A program made the position numbers and the translations under genes. A stretch of 64,000 nt of DNA from Austropuccinia psidii (taxonomy: Eukaryota; Basidiomycota; Pucciniomycetes; Pucciniales; Sphaerophragmiaceae). The notes under the pieces were generated by a model. The model searched no databases. It was given only the letters and a program-made list of their open reading frames with translations, and was not told the DNA's origin. Shown in pieces: positions 45,181 to 56,514 of this stretch; positions within the stretch are counted from its first letter, which is position 1; every line of letters begins with the position of its first letter. Location: the NCBI GenBank assembly GCA_023105745.1, contig JALGQZ010000004.1:9187951-9251950 (forward strand), read 5' to 3'.

Positions 45181-47160
45181 AGTGATAGAATATCCTGATT
45201 TAAAAACATGTAAGGTTCCATGAGTCTGACTTCCCTTTTGTCCAGTCTTCCCCATATGCAGATGCCTTTGAGGTCACCGGGAATGGTGAGATACTTGATC
45301 TGGGGAAGTTAGATGAAGCCTTTCCTCTGGACCCAGTGGAGGTGGTAGAAAAATCCCACCCCACTCTACTCGTCGAGGCAGAAGCAGTAGATGAAATTTG
45401 CTCTACCATTCCTGATCCTGTACCTGAAGACAACTAAAGCGGGGTAGATTAATTCTCCTTGCTATCAGGGGAGGTAAACGGCACTGGAGACTCTTCCATT
45501 AGTGCAATGCCATCCTGGATAAGGGTCATCGGACCCAGGCATCCTTCCATTCTCTCTGGGAACATAAATAAAGAGAATATTCTGACTTACCCTAGAAAGC
45601 CAAAATCCCTTGTCACTAAATTGGCGGACATTCCAAAAACATTCAGAAGCGCCTTAAAAGGGCCCTTCTGAGATGAGTGGTCAAAGGCCATTGAAAGAGG
45701 TCTTGGCACAATGGTGGACCTCAATCGCTGGGAAGTTGTAGTTTTTATTCCAGACTACAAGCTGGTGGGAACAACAGGGGTATTGAAAATGAAAATCAAT
45801 TATCTGAAGGAAGTAATTGAATAAAAAGCTTGGTTGTGGGCTCAGGAATTATCTCAGCCTCCTGGTGTTGATTTGGGCAAAACCTATTCTCCGACAGGAA
45901 GGCTGAATTCTCTAAGATGCCTAATCTCTCATGCAGTCTCAGAGGACCTTGCATTGCATCAAGTGGATTTCAAGAGAACCTTATTGAACGCGCCTCTGAC
46001 TGAAGCTGTCTACTTGTCAATACCTCAGGGCCTAAATGTTGACAATAGAGAATTCTGGATTTTTCTAAAGAGAGCCATTTATTGATTAAAACAGGCTCAT
46101 AAAATATTGGCTTGGTAAAGTAGGTTTCTCCATCTGTATTTCTGACCCCTGTGTGTTCTTTCAAGCTGGGGACTCTCCTATATGGCACTATGTTCATGTT
46201 GACAAAATAGCTATCTTTGGTAGGGAAGTAGTGGCATCCAAAACCAAATTAAAGTCCAAATTCAACATCAAAGACATGGGTGTTGTGGCTTTTATTCTGG
46301 GGATCAAGGTATCAAATCCCCCTGATTGCATCTCTTTTGATCAAGGGAATTCTATAGAATAACTACTGGAGCTCTATAGCATGAATTCATGCAAGCCAAT
46401 TGCTATGAACCTGTTGCCTAACACACAATTAGTCCCAGCGTCTGAAGATGAGGCTGTCAAGCTTAACATGTTTAGGGTCAGCTATCAAAGCGCAGTTGAA
46501 AGCATTAATTATCTAAGTACGGGCACAAGGCTGGAAATCTCCTATGCCATCAGTAGCCTATCTCAGTTTCTGGAAAGGTGTGGCTATTTTAACTGTAAAT
46601 CTTTGCTTCATGTTCTTTGATATCTTAAGGGAACACCCAATGTGAGGCTGGTTTACTCTAAATGTTCCTGTCTCAGTGTGAAGGAATATAGCAATTCCAA
46701 CTTTGGGAACTGTGTGAAAACTCAAAGATCGGTCACTGATTTTTTGGGCACTTCCAAAGGCAATATGTTACTCTGGAAAACCAGAAAGAAGCCATTGGAC
46801 TCCATCCTGACAGAAGAGGCAGAGTAAAAGGCAGGTTGTAACCTGGCCTCAGAGTTGCTGTGACTCAGGCAATGGAGTCAAGAGTGTGGTTTGCTCGAAG
46901 TGGAATCCCCTATAATAATACATGAAGACAATTAAGGACACAAAAATACCATTAATGAAAACTGCAACATAAAAAAAAAGATGAAGCACATAGACATCAA
47001 TACTCATTTTGTCAAGGAGAACATGCCAAATGGTATTTTAAAGTTTATTTACACCCCGACTAATTGCATGCTTGCTGATTTCTTGACAAAGTTGGTCAAT
47101 CATCCTGCTTTGGATTGTTCTTTTCAACCTCTGGGCATGCTTAGTCTAGGAGTGACGGGG
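45181..47160 (+). pseudogene. Copia-4 RT and RNase H (broken)
   Basis: Linker and RT: SLVTKLADIPKTFRSALKGP (45610), MVDLNRWEVVVFIPDYKLVG (45713), PGVDLGKTYSPTGRLNSLRC (45855), LHQVDFKRTLLNAPLTEAVY (45955). The catalytic box near 46190 reads YVHVDKIAIFG, with Lys in place of the second Asp. Later: MGVVAFILGIKVSNPPDCIS, FRVSYQSAVESINYLSTGTR, LEISYAISSLSQFLER. RNase H end: VKEYSNSNFGNCVKTQRSVT and GNMLLWKTRKKPLDSILTEE, then MKHIDINTHFVKENMPNGIL and TPTNCMLADFLTK (46981-47095). Stops and frameshifts throughout. Confidence 0.82.
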
Positions 47161-47162
47161 AG

Positions 47163-49835
47163 TGTTGAAAATCAAGATCAAAACCAGTTTGGTCAACAAT
47201 ATGCCACTCCTATACTATTCAAACGCCACAACACCCAATCATAAATAACCTGAACCAAAACATTTTTTTGGATTAGGGGGATCAAAGATTGACTCAAATC
47301 AATACTTTAACCAATCCATCAACCTCAATAAACAACAATCATCCTCCCTTCTTTTTCTCTTTCTGGATTTTTATTTTCTCTCTTTACTGCTCTTTATTTC
47401 TTTCTTTTACTCTCCTTTACACCTCTTCACATTCTTTCTTTATACTATTGTGTTGACTCAGGTATTGTAGATCAGACAATCTTTGTCATATTTTACTTCA
47501 CTTACCAACCTTCCTTATTTCAATTGAGACACCTGTTATTTTGTATTAATTTTCTTTCTGTGCCAATTATATTAGTCATTAGTTGTCCACCATTTAGGTA
47601 TGACTTAGTAATTTTTTAACTTCCATTGTTTATCACATTGTACATGTGAGCCTGTGAGGTATGTATGACATACCCATAAGGCCACAAAGAACTTTATACA
47701 CAATTAATTTATTCTTGAACAAACTTATCAATTGGATTTAAAATGAAAATAGCAGAAGATAAGTATATTTTTTTGGATGAAAGAAGCTATAATTATTATT
47801 TCATTTTTGGATTCTACTCCAAAAATAACCTAGGTTAGACCTATAGGGGGTTATAAACAGAAACGGTTATTTCTTATCTAATTAGAAGACTTAACAATCT
47901 CCCAGCACAATTGCAATTTTTTACACATTTTTTAAAATTGTTAAATTTAAGCTTAAATAAGGTTAAATTTGAAGTTGCATAAGGTTTATGCAAGCCTACC
48001 AAAAAATTTAGTTAAAATTGAGGTGTTGTGTATATTTGCGGAATTTGCTAAGGATTTTCCATACAGAATGTAAATCCTGCCTGAGCTCAATTTAAAAGGG
48101 TTTAAGGCCATAGTATGGCTTTAAAAATATGAAAGGGAAAGATCCACACAAAAAGGTGTGACAAAGGAAAAAGACCAAACAGAGCTGGGGTACCCAGCTT
48201 TTTGGCTCTGCAAGAATTCAATTAAGGTTTTAAACCCATATTGGAGGATTTTCAACCTTATTTAAACTTTAATATTAGACTTTGATTCAAACTTAAGATT
48301 TAAAATGGTTTGATCCCAATTTGGACAGGAATTTCATACTGTCAAAGGGTAAATCCCAATATACAAGCTTGAAATAAAGGCATTAGGAAATTTCAAAGCT
48401 TAAATAAGCTTAAAAGCTTTGATTTACAAGCATTAAAACCTTATCAAAAGTTACAGTTTGGTGTGTATTGCTAATGTATGTGGAAAAATAGCAATAACTT
48501 CAAAAAGTCATTAGGAATCCAATTCTTAATGGACTTGCTTGAATGTTTTACACTTCTTACAAATTGATGTTATATGTGTATACATCAAATTTTGAATATA
48601 TTTTAGAAACAGGTTTTCTTGTTAATTAGCATGAAAATTTACTCTTTTGATTATACTTAAAGAAAATTAGGATTTCTTTAAAAATTAATTAAAAATTGAG
48701 CTCAAGAGAGTTTTGCTTGAAACTTATTTTTTAAGGTGTTCATGTGATGAAATTTAATTTAAATAAGCTTAAAATAATCAATCCAAAAGAGGATTAAAGC
48801 TGCTCATAGTTAAGAATCAAACTGGTAGCTTCAAATTGTAATTAAAAGTAAGTTACCTTAAGTCAATAACCTTATTTTTAAGCATGGTTTTGCAGTTTTG
48901 ACCTGAGAACGCCCCTATATGCATTACGAGTCATGAGAACTGCTCTTCAGGAATAACAAGAGCCTACACATCACTGTATTTGTCAATAATCATTAATCCT
49001 TCAAATCATATCAAACATTCAAACAGGTGAATTCTTATTAGATAGAAAATCTTATTATTAAAGTAATTCCCAAGTAGCTTTATTCTTTATTAATTCCAAA
49101 ATTAAAGAATTGAAATAATAGAATACAGATTATTGCTGTAATAAGCAATAATAAATTTCATTATTTAAAATCATTGTCTTAAATATCTTTTAAAATTCAC
49201 AAATTCCTCTTAAAAACTCTTTAATAATATTTCTTTAACATAAATAGTTTTTTCATCTTTCAAATTTTGATTTTTGGTGTGTTTTTGGCTTATGATCATT
49301 ATTTAATATAGCAACTGTTGTTGTTTCACTTGTTGTATTAAGTAAATAATATAAGTAAGTTTTCTCTAAAGTTCTATATTTATTTATCTGTCATTAGTTT
49401 TTTTATATAGAATTTTCTATGAGAAATACCTCTGCACAGTGTGTATAATTATTCTTTTTATAAATAATATTCATATCACTTATAAGTGGAAAAATATTAT
49501 TATTTTCCATGTGTAATTGTCTTATTAAGAGCTTTACATGTCCTATTGTTATAATTGTCAGTGACTATAACAATAATAGAATCATTATAATTTATTATAA
49601 CTATTAAGATTTTTATTATTATTAAATTATTCAATAATAATAATTTGTTTTTATTAGAATTATTTTGAATAGTCATATAGATTTGTGGCTATAATATTTA
49701 ATTATATTATACTTTGTACTGAGGAAATTCATAGTACTGTTGATATTTGATACTATTGTCATGAGTTTCATAGACAAACCTTACAGTACATCTTGTTAAT
49801 GTAATAAAATCAATTTTTAGTCTAGCATTTTTACA
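47163..49835 (+). repeat. Copia-4 3' LTR, split by a solo LTR
   Basis: The LTR starts TGTTGAAAATCAAGATCAAA directly after a purine-rich tract (AGTGACGGGGAG), runs to 47644, and resumes at 49791 with TCTTGTTAATGTAATAAAAT to end TAGCATTTTTACA, colinear with the last 50 bp of the 5' LTR. The inner 2.1 kb is a separate insertion. Confidence 0.86.
47645..49785 (+). mobile_element. Solo LTR, family D, in Copia-4 3' LTR
   Basis: 2141 bp from TGTGAGCCTGTGAGGTATGT to CAAACCTTACA with a perfect TSD, GTACA (47640-47644 and 49786-49790). It matches the Gypsy-2 LTR (53563-56380) in inverted orientation, for example AGGTTTGTCTATGAAAC at one end and ATAAGGCCAC or ATAAGGCTAC at the other. It is 677 bp shorter than that LTR because it lacks its tandem duplication. 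Confidence 0.94.
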
Positions 49836-50264
49836 CAATGGACATTCCTTCTCTGGCTATGGCCTACTATTTGGAGGTCTCATTGCCTGGAAAGCTAAAA
49901 AACAGCCAATTGTAGCTCTATCTACCACTGAAGCTGAGGTATGAACATTAACAGAAGGAACCCAGGACACCTTATGGGTTAAGCAAATACTCTATGATTA
50001 TAAACTATAACCAAGAATTTACTTAAAATGTAATAACCAGGGAGCTATTCCTCTTTTCGTAAATAATTTATATTAACACAGAATTAAAATATCAATATCC
50101 GCATCAATTGGATAAGAGATCTTATTGAAAACAATCTCATTTAATTTTCTTATATTCCCACTGATCTTATAGGGGCTGACTTATTTACCGAAGGACTTGT
50201 AAAGTTCAAGAATAACATTTTCTGTTCCACAATACGTCTTCTTGAGCATTTGAGAAATGGGATG
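49836..50264 (+). pseudogene. Copia-2 RNase H C-terminus (broken)
   Basis: Reads GHSFSGYGLLFGGLIAWKAK, then KQPIVALSTTEAE, the standard copia RNase H end, followed by stop, TEGTQDTLWVKQILYDYKL and decayed sequence. It closes with LFTEGLVKFKNNIFCSTIRL and LEHLRNGMCS before the 3' LTR. Confidence 0.85.
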
Positions 50265-50638
50265 TGCTCAATTCAAATAGGTGAAACAGTAATTGCTTAT
50301 AAAAAGACAAGAGCAGTGCTTAGCCTTAGCTTTGACTGGTCTTATGATCTTCTTTGTCTTAGTTTACTAGGCTAGACCATTCTTTCCATCTAATGAATTA
50401 TTCTTTGTATTTAGTTAATCCCTTTTTGTAATTATTTTGTAGCTACTGCCTCACCTCAGAAGTGTTTGGGAGTAAGAAGTGGTCATTTCCCATAAATAGT
50501 GATCTCTATCTTCTTTGACGGCTATTACTTCTCCTTATCCAAAACTTCTCAGGTAAATACTTTCTACTTTTTACTCTCTCTTGCGCAATCACGAATCTTC
50601 TTTGAGGACTATTACTTCTTCTTATCCAAAACTGCTCA
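50265..50638 (+). repeat. Copia-2 3' LTR with internal duplication
   Basis: 374 bp against 309 bp for the 5' LTR. The extra length is a tandem duplication with a period of 87 bp: TTTGACGGCTATTACTTCTC at 50514 and TTTGAGGACTATTACTTCTT at 50601, each followed by CTTATCCAAAACT. It ends CTGCTCA and is followed by the TSD CAAAT. Confidence 0.76.
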
Positions 50639-50643
50639 CAAAT

Positions 50644-52010
50644 CTCCCTCTCTCAAAAATCTTTTGGAAAAGCTCAGAATGTTTTCCCAATGGCAATACC
50701 ACCACCATCAAAAATCCAATGCCCTGTTTGCCTCCCTTAGTAATAGTCCTACCTCCACTAATCAACTAAGCCCTTCCAATAGACCAGGAAACCACAAGAT
50801 CCAACAAAAAGGGTGGCATTGATAATCTCCTGGATAGCACAATCCTTTAACCCGACACAAGGAAGAAGACTTCAGCTTCCTCCAAAACTCCAAACCCACT
50901 ACCCCTCTCAACATTTAAAAATAATTGAGAAAAAATTGAATCATTCTGGATTCCAGTGCCACTGACTCAATGTTCAATGATGAAAAATATTTTACCAGCT
51001 TTGAAGAATCCCCTAAAAATATTCTACTGGAAAATGGATCCAACATAGTTTCTCAGGGAATTGGAACTGTCAAGATGGAACTACCTCACACCCATCTAAT
51101 CTTCAGAAATCCTCTGCTCTGCACAAAACTATTCAATAGCCTCCTCAGTATGAGTGTGCTACCCAAAAACAAATGTTGTTACTATCAAATCAAGATCAAA
51201 TATTTGAAGTTGTTAATAATGAAAAAAACATCATCCTTGATGGAAATTTCTTGTTGGACAATCTGGTAATCGATCAAATCAAAAAACCATTAGACTACCA
51301 TACTGGAACCACTCCCTCAAAGCTTATATATATTTACTAAGCCAGCGGTCATCCATCAATATATTATTTCTGAAAGATGTGCCCACACCTCAAAAATTAT
51401 TCCCTTCTTTGTTTCACATGTGATCTCTACAAAATTACCCAGACCCCGTTTCAAGAAACTTTCCCAAAAGCTCCCTCCCAAGGCCAATACCTTCATCTAG
51501 ATCTTTGTGGACCCATAAGTCCTCCTTCAGGATCTGGTGCTAAATACTTCCTTCAAGTTGGTGATGCTTATTCCTGTTTTGTCTGGGTCTTCTTACTTGA
51601 AGAAAAATCAGAAGCCAAATTACATATTACTAAACTGACTCTTAAGATCAAAAATAAACCCAATACCAAAAAAGGGAATATCATCTCTGAGAACGGGTCT
51701 GATTTCAAAGATCAAGAACTCACTTCCCTTTTTGACAAGGAAGGCATTTCCCACCTAGCCACCTTGGCTTACAATCAAGAGCAAAATCCCCTGGCCAAAA
51801 GAGGCAATTGAAAAACCATTAACAAAGCAACATGCCTTCTGAAAGACTCTGGTCTTCTCATTGATTCTGGGATGAAGAAGTCACTACCTGGGTCTACTTT
51901 GGAAAACTCACTCCTCATTAATATATATTGCCTTTGGAAAACCATACACTAAGTGGCACCAAAGACAACCTACTCTAAAGCACCTAGAACCATTGAGGTG
52001 TCAAGCTACC
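50644..52010 (+). pseudogene. Copia-1 gag end, protease and integrase (broken)
   Basis: Gag resumes with SPSLKNLLEKLRMFS. Protease at about 50940: IILDSSATDSMFNDEKYFTS, with DSS in place of DSG, then ENGSNIVSQGIGTVKMELPH. Integrase is open from 51377: CFTCDLYKITQTPFQE, HLDLCGPISPPSGSGAKYFL, VGDAYSCFVWVFLLEEKSEA, IISENGSDFKDQELTSLFDK. The catalytic Glu of the usual GLAERGN is Lys here (PLAKRGN, near 51790), and SDNGSEF reads SENGSDF. The domain then decays to about 52010. Confidence 0.8.
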
Positions 52011-53562
52011 TTTCTTAATAGCAATGCCAGTTGAAAAGGTTTTTGTCAGAGGGATATAAGGAATCCTTCTGGAATATGGAGAGGGAAATTGCAGTGATAG
52101 GATCCTGGACAGAGACAAAATGAGGTATCTCCACTGAAACAAACAGAAAATCACCTTTCAAATCACAAAGGTTACGCCTGGATTCCTAAAACATAAAACA
52201 AAATCTCCAAAGCAAATTTTGGCAATTTTGGGAATCCTTTTAGTATTCTCACTGAACCCAGAATAAAATAACACTCTACCAATATGGGATGCTCCCTTCT
52301 TCCCAATACAAAGAACTATAAGCAGGCCATATATGGTCTGGAAAAAGACTATTGGATCAATTCCATCAGCCCAGAACTCAACAACATGAGCCTACATGAA
52401 TTCTGGCCTCTAGCTCCTGCTCCTGAACATATACATCAATTATCAAACACCTGGGTGTGCAAAAAGAAAAAGGAATTGAAAGAAAGAATCTGTGTGAGAG
52501 TTTTGAATCAATGTGAATGAATCAATTGCAATGAGGTATTTGACCCTACTGGAAGGCTTACTTCTGTCAAGATTCTACTCACGCTTTGTTCTATTCATCA
52601 CTTTCAAGTCCACCAAATGGATGTGAAATGTGATTCTTTAAATAGTAAACCTGAAGAGGAACTCCAAATATTTAAACCTTATGGCTTTAATGAAATATAT
52701 TAGCCAACTCTTCAACTCAAAGAACTGCTTTATGGACTGAAGCAGAGTCCTTGTTACTGGCACCTGGAACTAAGAAAAACTCTCATGATTATCAACTCGA
52801 AACCCTGCAAGACTGATCCCTGTCTATTCTACAGTCCACTAAAAGGAAAAATGTCTTTCCTTTATGTACACATAGATAATCTTCTTTTTTGGTGGTAAAT
52901 AGGTTCCCAAGTTCAAGCATAAGATCCAATTTTTCTTTGATATAGAAGACCTGAATATCAGCAAAAAAAACTCTAGGGATTTGTCTCAATTAAAGAGAGA
53001 ACTATATTTTCCTTATTAAAGATAGGATGATTGAGAAAATCCTTGAAGAAATTGAAGCCAAGAATTTCCATGGTCACTCATCCCCTCTTCCTGGAAACTG
53101 AAAGATATACAAAAAGATCAAATCTATAATTCAGAAAAATTCCCCTTTCAATTATCAACATGCAACTGGACTTCTACAATACTTAGTCCAGTGCACTTGC
53201 CCTGATCTTGGTTTTGAATTATCTTTCCTTTCCCAATTTCTTTAATGAACTTAAGAAATCAACTACAACAAAATCAAACATGTTCTTAGGAACCTCAACC
53301 ACACTAAAGCGTTTGATCTTTGTCTAGGAATAAACCTCCTAAATAACCCTTCTGATCACTTCCTCTGCTTCACTCATTCCAACTGGGGGGAGCAGAAGAA
53401 GGTTGGTCTTTCTCAGGATCACTTGTTTGCTTCCATAGCTCTATTGGCTGGAAGTCTCAAAAACAACAAGTTGTAGCCTTATCTTTGGCTGAAGCTGAGT
53501 ACAATGCTCTTGGTAGTTGTGCTCAAGACAGTGAATGGGTCAAGAAACTAATAGTTGAAGTC
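52011..53562 (+). pseudogene. Copia-1 RT and RNase H (broken, cut by Gypsy-2)
   Basis: RT from about 52284: NYKQAIYGLEKDYWINSISP, NTWVCKKKKELKERICVRVL, EVFDPTGRLTSVKILLTLCS, VHQMDVKCDSLNSKPEEELQ, KELLYGLKQSPCYWHLEL. The catalytic box reads YVHIDNLLFWW (52865-52898), so the second Asp is Asn. RNase H end: GWKSQKQQVVALSLAEAEYN and ALGSCAQDSEWVKKLIVEV (53450-53562). It stops where the Gypsy-2 LTR begins. Confidence 0.82.
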
Positions 53563-56380
53563 AGTAAGGTTTATCTATGAAACCCCTGATAATAATATCA
53601 ATATCAGGAGTACTATGACTGTACTCAGTGGAAAAAAATAATATAATGAAATATTATAACCACAAATTTATATCATTATTGAAAGTAATTATATCAAAAA
53701 AAAAAATTATTATTAAGTAATTTAATAATGATAAAAGAAACTTAATAATTACATTAAATTTAAATTATTCTATTAATGTTATAGTCACTGGCAATTATAA
53801 CAATAAGAAGTGGAAAGCTGATAATGAGACAATTACACATGGAAAATATAAATATTTAACCACTTATAAATAATATAAAGATTATTTATAAAAGAATTAT
53901 CACACACACTGTGTAAAAATATTTCTTATAGAAAGATTCTATATAAAAAGACTAATAATAAAGAAGAAAAATATAGAACTTTAGAGAAGAAGTACTTATA
54001 ATACTTAATTAATACAACAAGTCAAACAAAAAAAGTTATTATATTAAGTAATTATTATAAGCTAGAAACAGACCAAAAATCAATATTTTTAAAGATAAAA
54101 AACTATTTATGATAAAAAATATGATTAAAGAGTTTTTAAAAGGAATTTGTGGATTTTAAAAGATATTCAAGACAGTCATTTCATATAATAAAATGTATTA
54201 TTGGCTATTACAACAATAATCTGAATTCTATGATTTCAATTCTTCAATTCTAGAATTAATAAAGAATAAATTAACTTGGGAATTACTTTAATAATAAGAA
54301 TTTACCTGTTTAAATGTCTAATATGATGTGAAGGATTAAATATTATTGACAAAAACAGTGATTTGTAGGCTCTTTTTATGCCTGCAGAGAAGTTCTCATG
54401 ATTTATAATGCATATAGAGGGCATGCTCAGGTAAAAACTGAATAACCATGCTTAAAAGTAAGGTTCTTAACTTAAGGTAACTTACTTTTAATTCCAATTT
54501 AAAGTTACCAGTTTTATTCTTAACTCCAAGCAACTTTAATCCTCTTTTGAATTGATTATTTTAAGTATTAATATAAAATAAATTTATTTATATTAAGTTT
54601 CATCATATGAACAACTTAAAAGGACAAAAATATACAGCTTCAGAGAAAAACTTACTTATAATATATATTTAAGACAACAAGTGAAATACAACAGTGATTA
54701 TATTAAATAATTATTATAAGTTGAAAACCCACCAAAAATAAATATTTTGAAGATAAAACCACTTTTTATAATAAAAAAATATGATTAAAGTGTTTTCAAA
54801 AGGAATTTGTGGATTTCAAAAGATATTTAAGATGATAATTTTATAAAATAAAATATATTATTGGTGCTTACAACAATAATGTGAAATGTATGATTTCTAG
54901 TATTTAATTTTGAAATTAATAAAGAATATAATAACTTGAGAATTACTTTAATAATAAGATTTTATATGTAATAAATCTTTACCCGTTTAAATGTCCAATA
55001 TTATTGGATTGACAACAAATGATGGACAAAAACAGTAATGAATAGACGCTTTTTATGTCTACAGAGCAGCTCTCATGATTCATAATGGATATAGAGGGCA
55101 TTCTCAGGTCAAAACTGAAGAACCAAGTTTAAAAATAATGTTCTTAACTTTAGGTAGCTTACTTTTAATTGCAATATATAGTTCCCAGTGTTATTCTTAA
55201 CTCTAAGCTACTCTAATCCTCATTTAGGTTAATTAGTTTAAGTTTTAACATAAAATAAATTTATTTATGTTAAGGTTAATTGCACGAACAACTTAAAATG
55301 ACAGTTTCAAGCCAAAATCTCTTGAACTCAATTTTTAATTAATTTTTAAAGAAATCCTAATTCTCTTTATGTATAATTAAAAGAGTAAATTTGCAGGCAA
55401 ATTACCAATAAAACCTGTTTATAAACAATACTTCAAATGTGATGTATACACAGATAACATTAAATTGTAAGCTGTGTGAAAACCTCAGGCAAATCCATTA
55501 AGAATTGGATTTTTACTGAGTTTCTGAATTTATTACTATTTTTCCATGTAAAATAGAAATACACACCAAATCTTAACTTTTGATGAGGTTTTAATGCTTT
55601 TAGCTTTAAATTTTGAAGCTTATTCAAGTGTTTTAAGCTCAATTAAGCTTTGAAAGTTCTTAAAGCCTTGCTTTCAAGCTTGCATATTGGGATTTACCCT
55701 TTGGCAGCTTGAAACTCCTGTCCCAATTGGTATAAAATCAGTTTAAACTTTGAGTTTAGATCAAAGTCTAATATTAAAGCTTAAACAAGGTTGGAAATCC
55801 TGCAATACAGGTGGAAGTCCTCAAGTGAATCCTTGCAGATCCAAAAAGCTGGGTACCCCAGCTATGTTTGGTCTTTTTCCTTTGTCCCAACTTTTTGTGT
55901 GGATTTTGCCCTTTTATTCATTCAAAGCCATAGTATTGCCTTAAAGCCTTTTATATTGAGCCCACGCAGGATTCACATCCTGTATGGAAAATCCTTAGCC
56001 AATTCAGTAAAAAACACACTAGTGGTATGTTTGCATAAACCTTATGCAACTTTAAATTTCTCCTTTTTAAGCTTAAATTTCACAATTTTCAAAAAATGTT
56101 GAAAAAATTGCAATTGTACTTTGAGTTTCTTAAATCTTCTAATAACATAACAAATCATCATTTTTGGGCATAACACCCTGTAGGTGTACCCTAGGTTATT
56201 TTTGGTTTAGAATCCAAAAATGACATAATAATTATAAATTTTTTTCTGAAAAAAGTTATACTTATTTTTTGTTATTTTTTATTTTGAATAAAGCTAAAAA
56301 GTCTGTTCAAGACTAAATAAACTGTATATAAAGCTATTAGTAGCCTTATGGGTATGTCATGTATACCTCAAAGGATCACA
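53563..56380 (-). repeat. Gypsy-2 3' LTR (family D) with large tandem duplication
   Basis: 2818 bp. The plus strand starts AGTAAGGTTTATCTATGAAA (first T changed) and ends CTCAAAGGATCACA. A block near 53940-54620 recurs at 54630-55300: CAACAAGT, AAGATATT or AGATATTT, ACAACAATAATCTGAA or ACAACAATAATGTGAA, TCTCATGATT, ATATAGAGGGCAT, and CTTACTTTTAATT each occur twice, about 680 bp apart. The solo family D LTR has this block once, and the length difference (677 bp) fits. Confidence 0.88.
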
Positions 56381-56398
56381 TTCCTACCACCAAAAAGA
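56381..56398 (-). other. Gypsy-2 polypurine tract
   Basis: Minus strand TTTTTGGTGGTAGGAA directly before the LTR start TGTGATCC, nearly the same as in Gypsy-1 and Gypsy-3. Confidence 0.85.
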
Positions 56399-56514
56399 AT
56401 TGTACCACAATTTTTCCTTTGTAGTATACCCCCAATTTATTTGGGGGGTATAATTCACTGTCCAACCTCTCTACTGATACTTTTTAAGTATGTAAAGAAC
56501 ACAATTAAAGATTT

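Larger units (their letters stand above)
42596..49835 (+). mobile_element. Copia-4, inserted in Copia-2 RNase H
   Basis: LTRs at 42596-43123 and 47163-49835 (the latter split by a solo LTR). Flanks are TGATG (42591-42595) and CAATG (49836-49840); both derive from CGATG by one CpG transition each. Removing the insert with one flank restores the host frame: GSNYD then GHSFSGYGLLFGG. The element carries gag, protease, integrase, RT and RNase H, all broken. Confidence 0.85.
19450..50638 (+). mobile_element. Copia-2, inserted in Copia-1 gag
   Basis: A copia element with both LTRs (19450-19758 and 50265-50638). Left flank CAAAA (19445-19449) and right flank CAAAT (50639-50643) are the probable TSD (4 of 5). 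Its own body is in four pieces (19759-20717, 33145-34658, 41206-42595, 49836-50264) separated by Gypsy-1, Copia-3 and Copia-4. Removing the three inserts leaves about 5 kb, the usual length of a copia element. Confidence 0.85.
18296..53562 (+). mobile_element. Copia-1, outermost Ty1/copia element (its 3' end is outside the window)
   Basis: This is the oldest layer of the tower. Its pieces are a 5' LTR (18296-18860), gag start (18896-19449), then after the Copia-2 insertion gag end, protease, integrase, RT and RNase H (50644-53562), where Gypsy-2 interrupts it. The gag frame rejoins when Copia-2 and one TSD copy are removed: ...EFCASK then SPSLKNLLEKLRMFS. The 3' LTR must lie beyond Gypsy-2, past the right edge. 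Confidence 0.8.
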
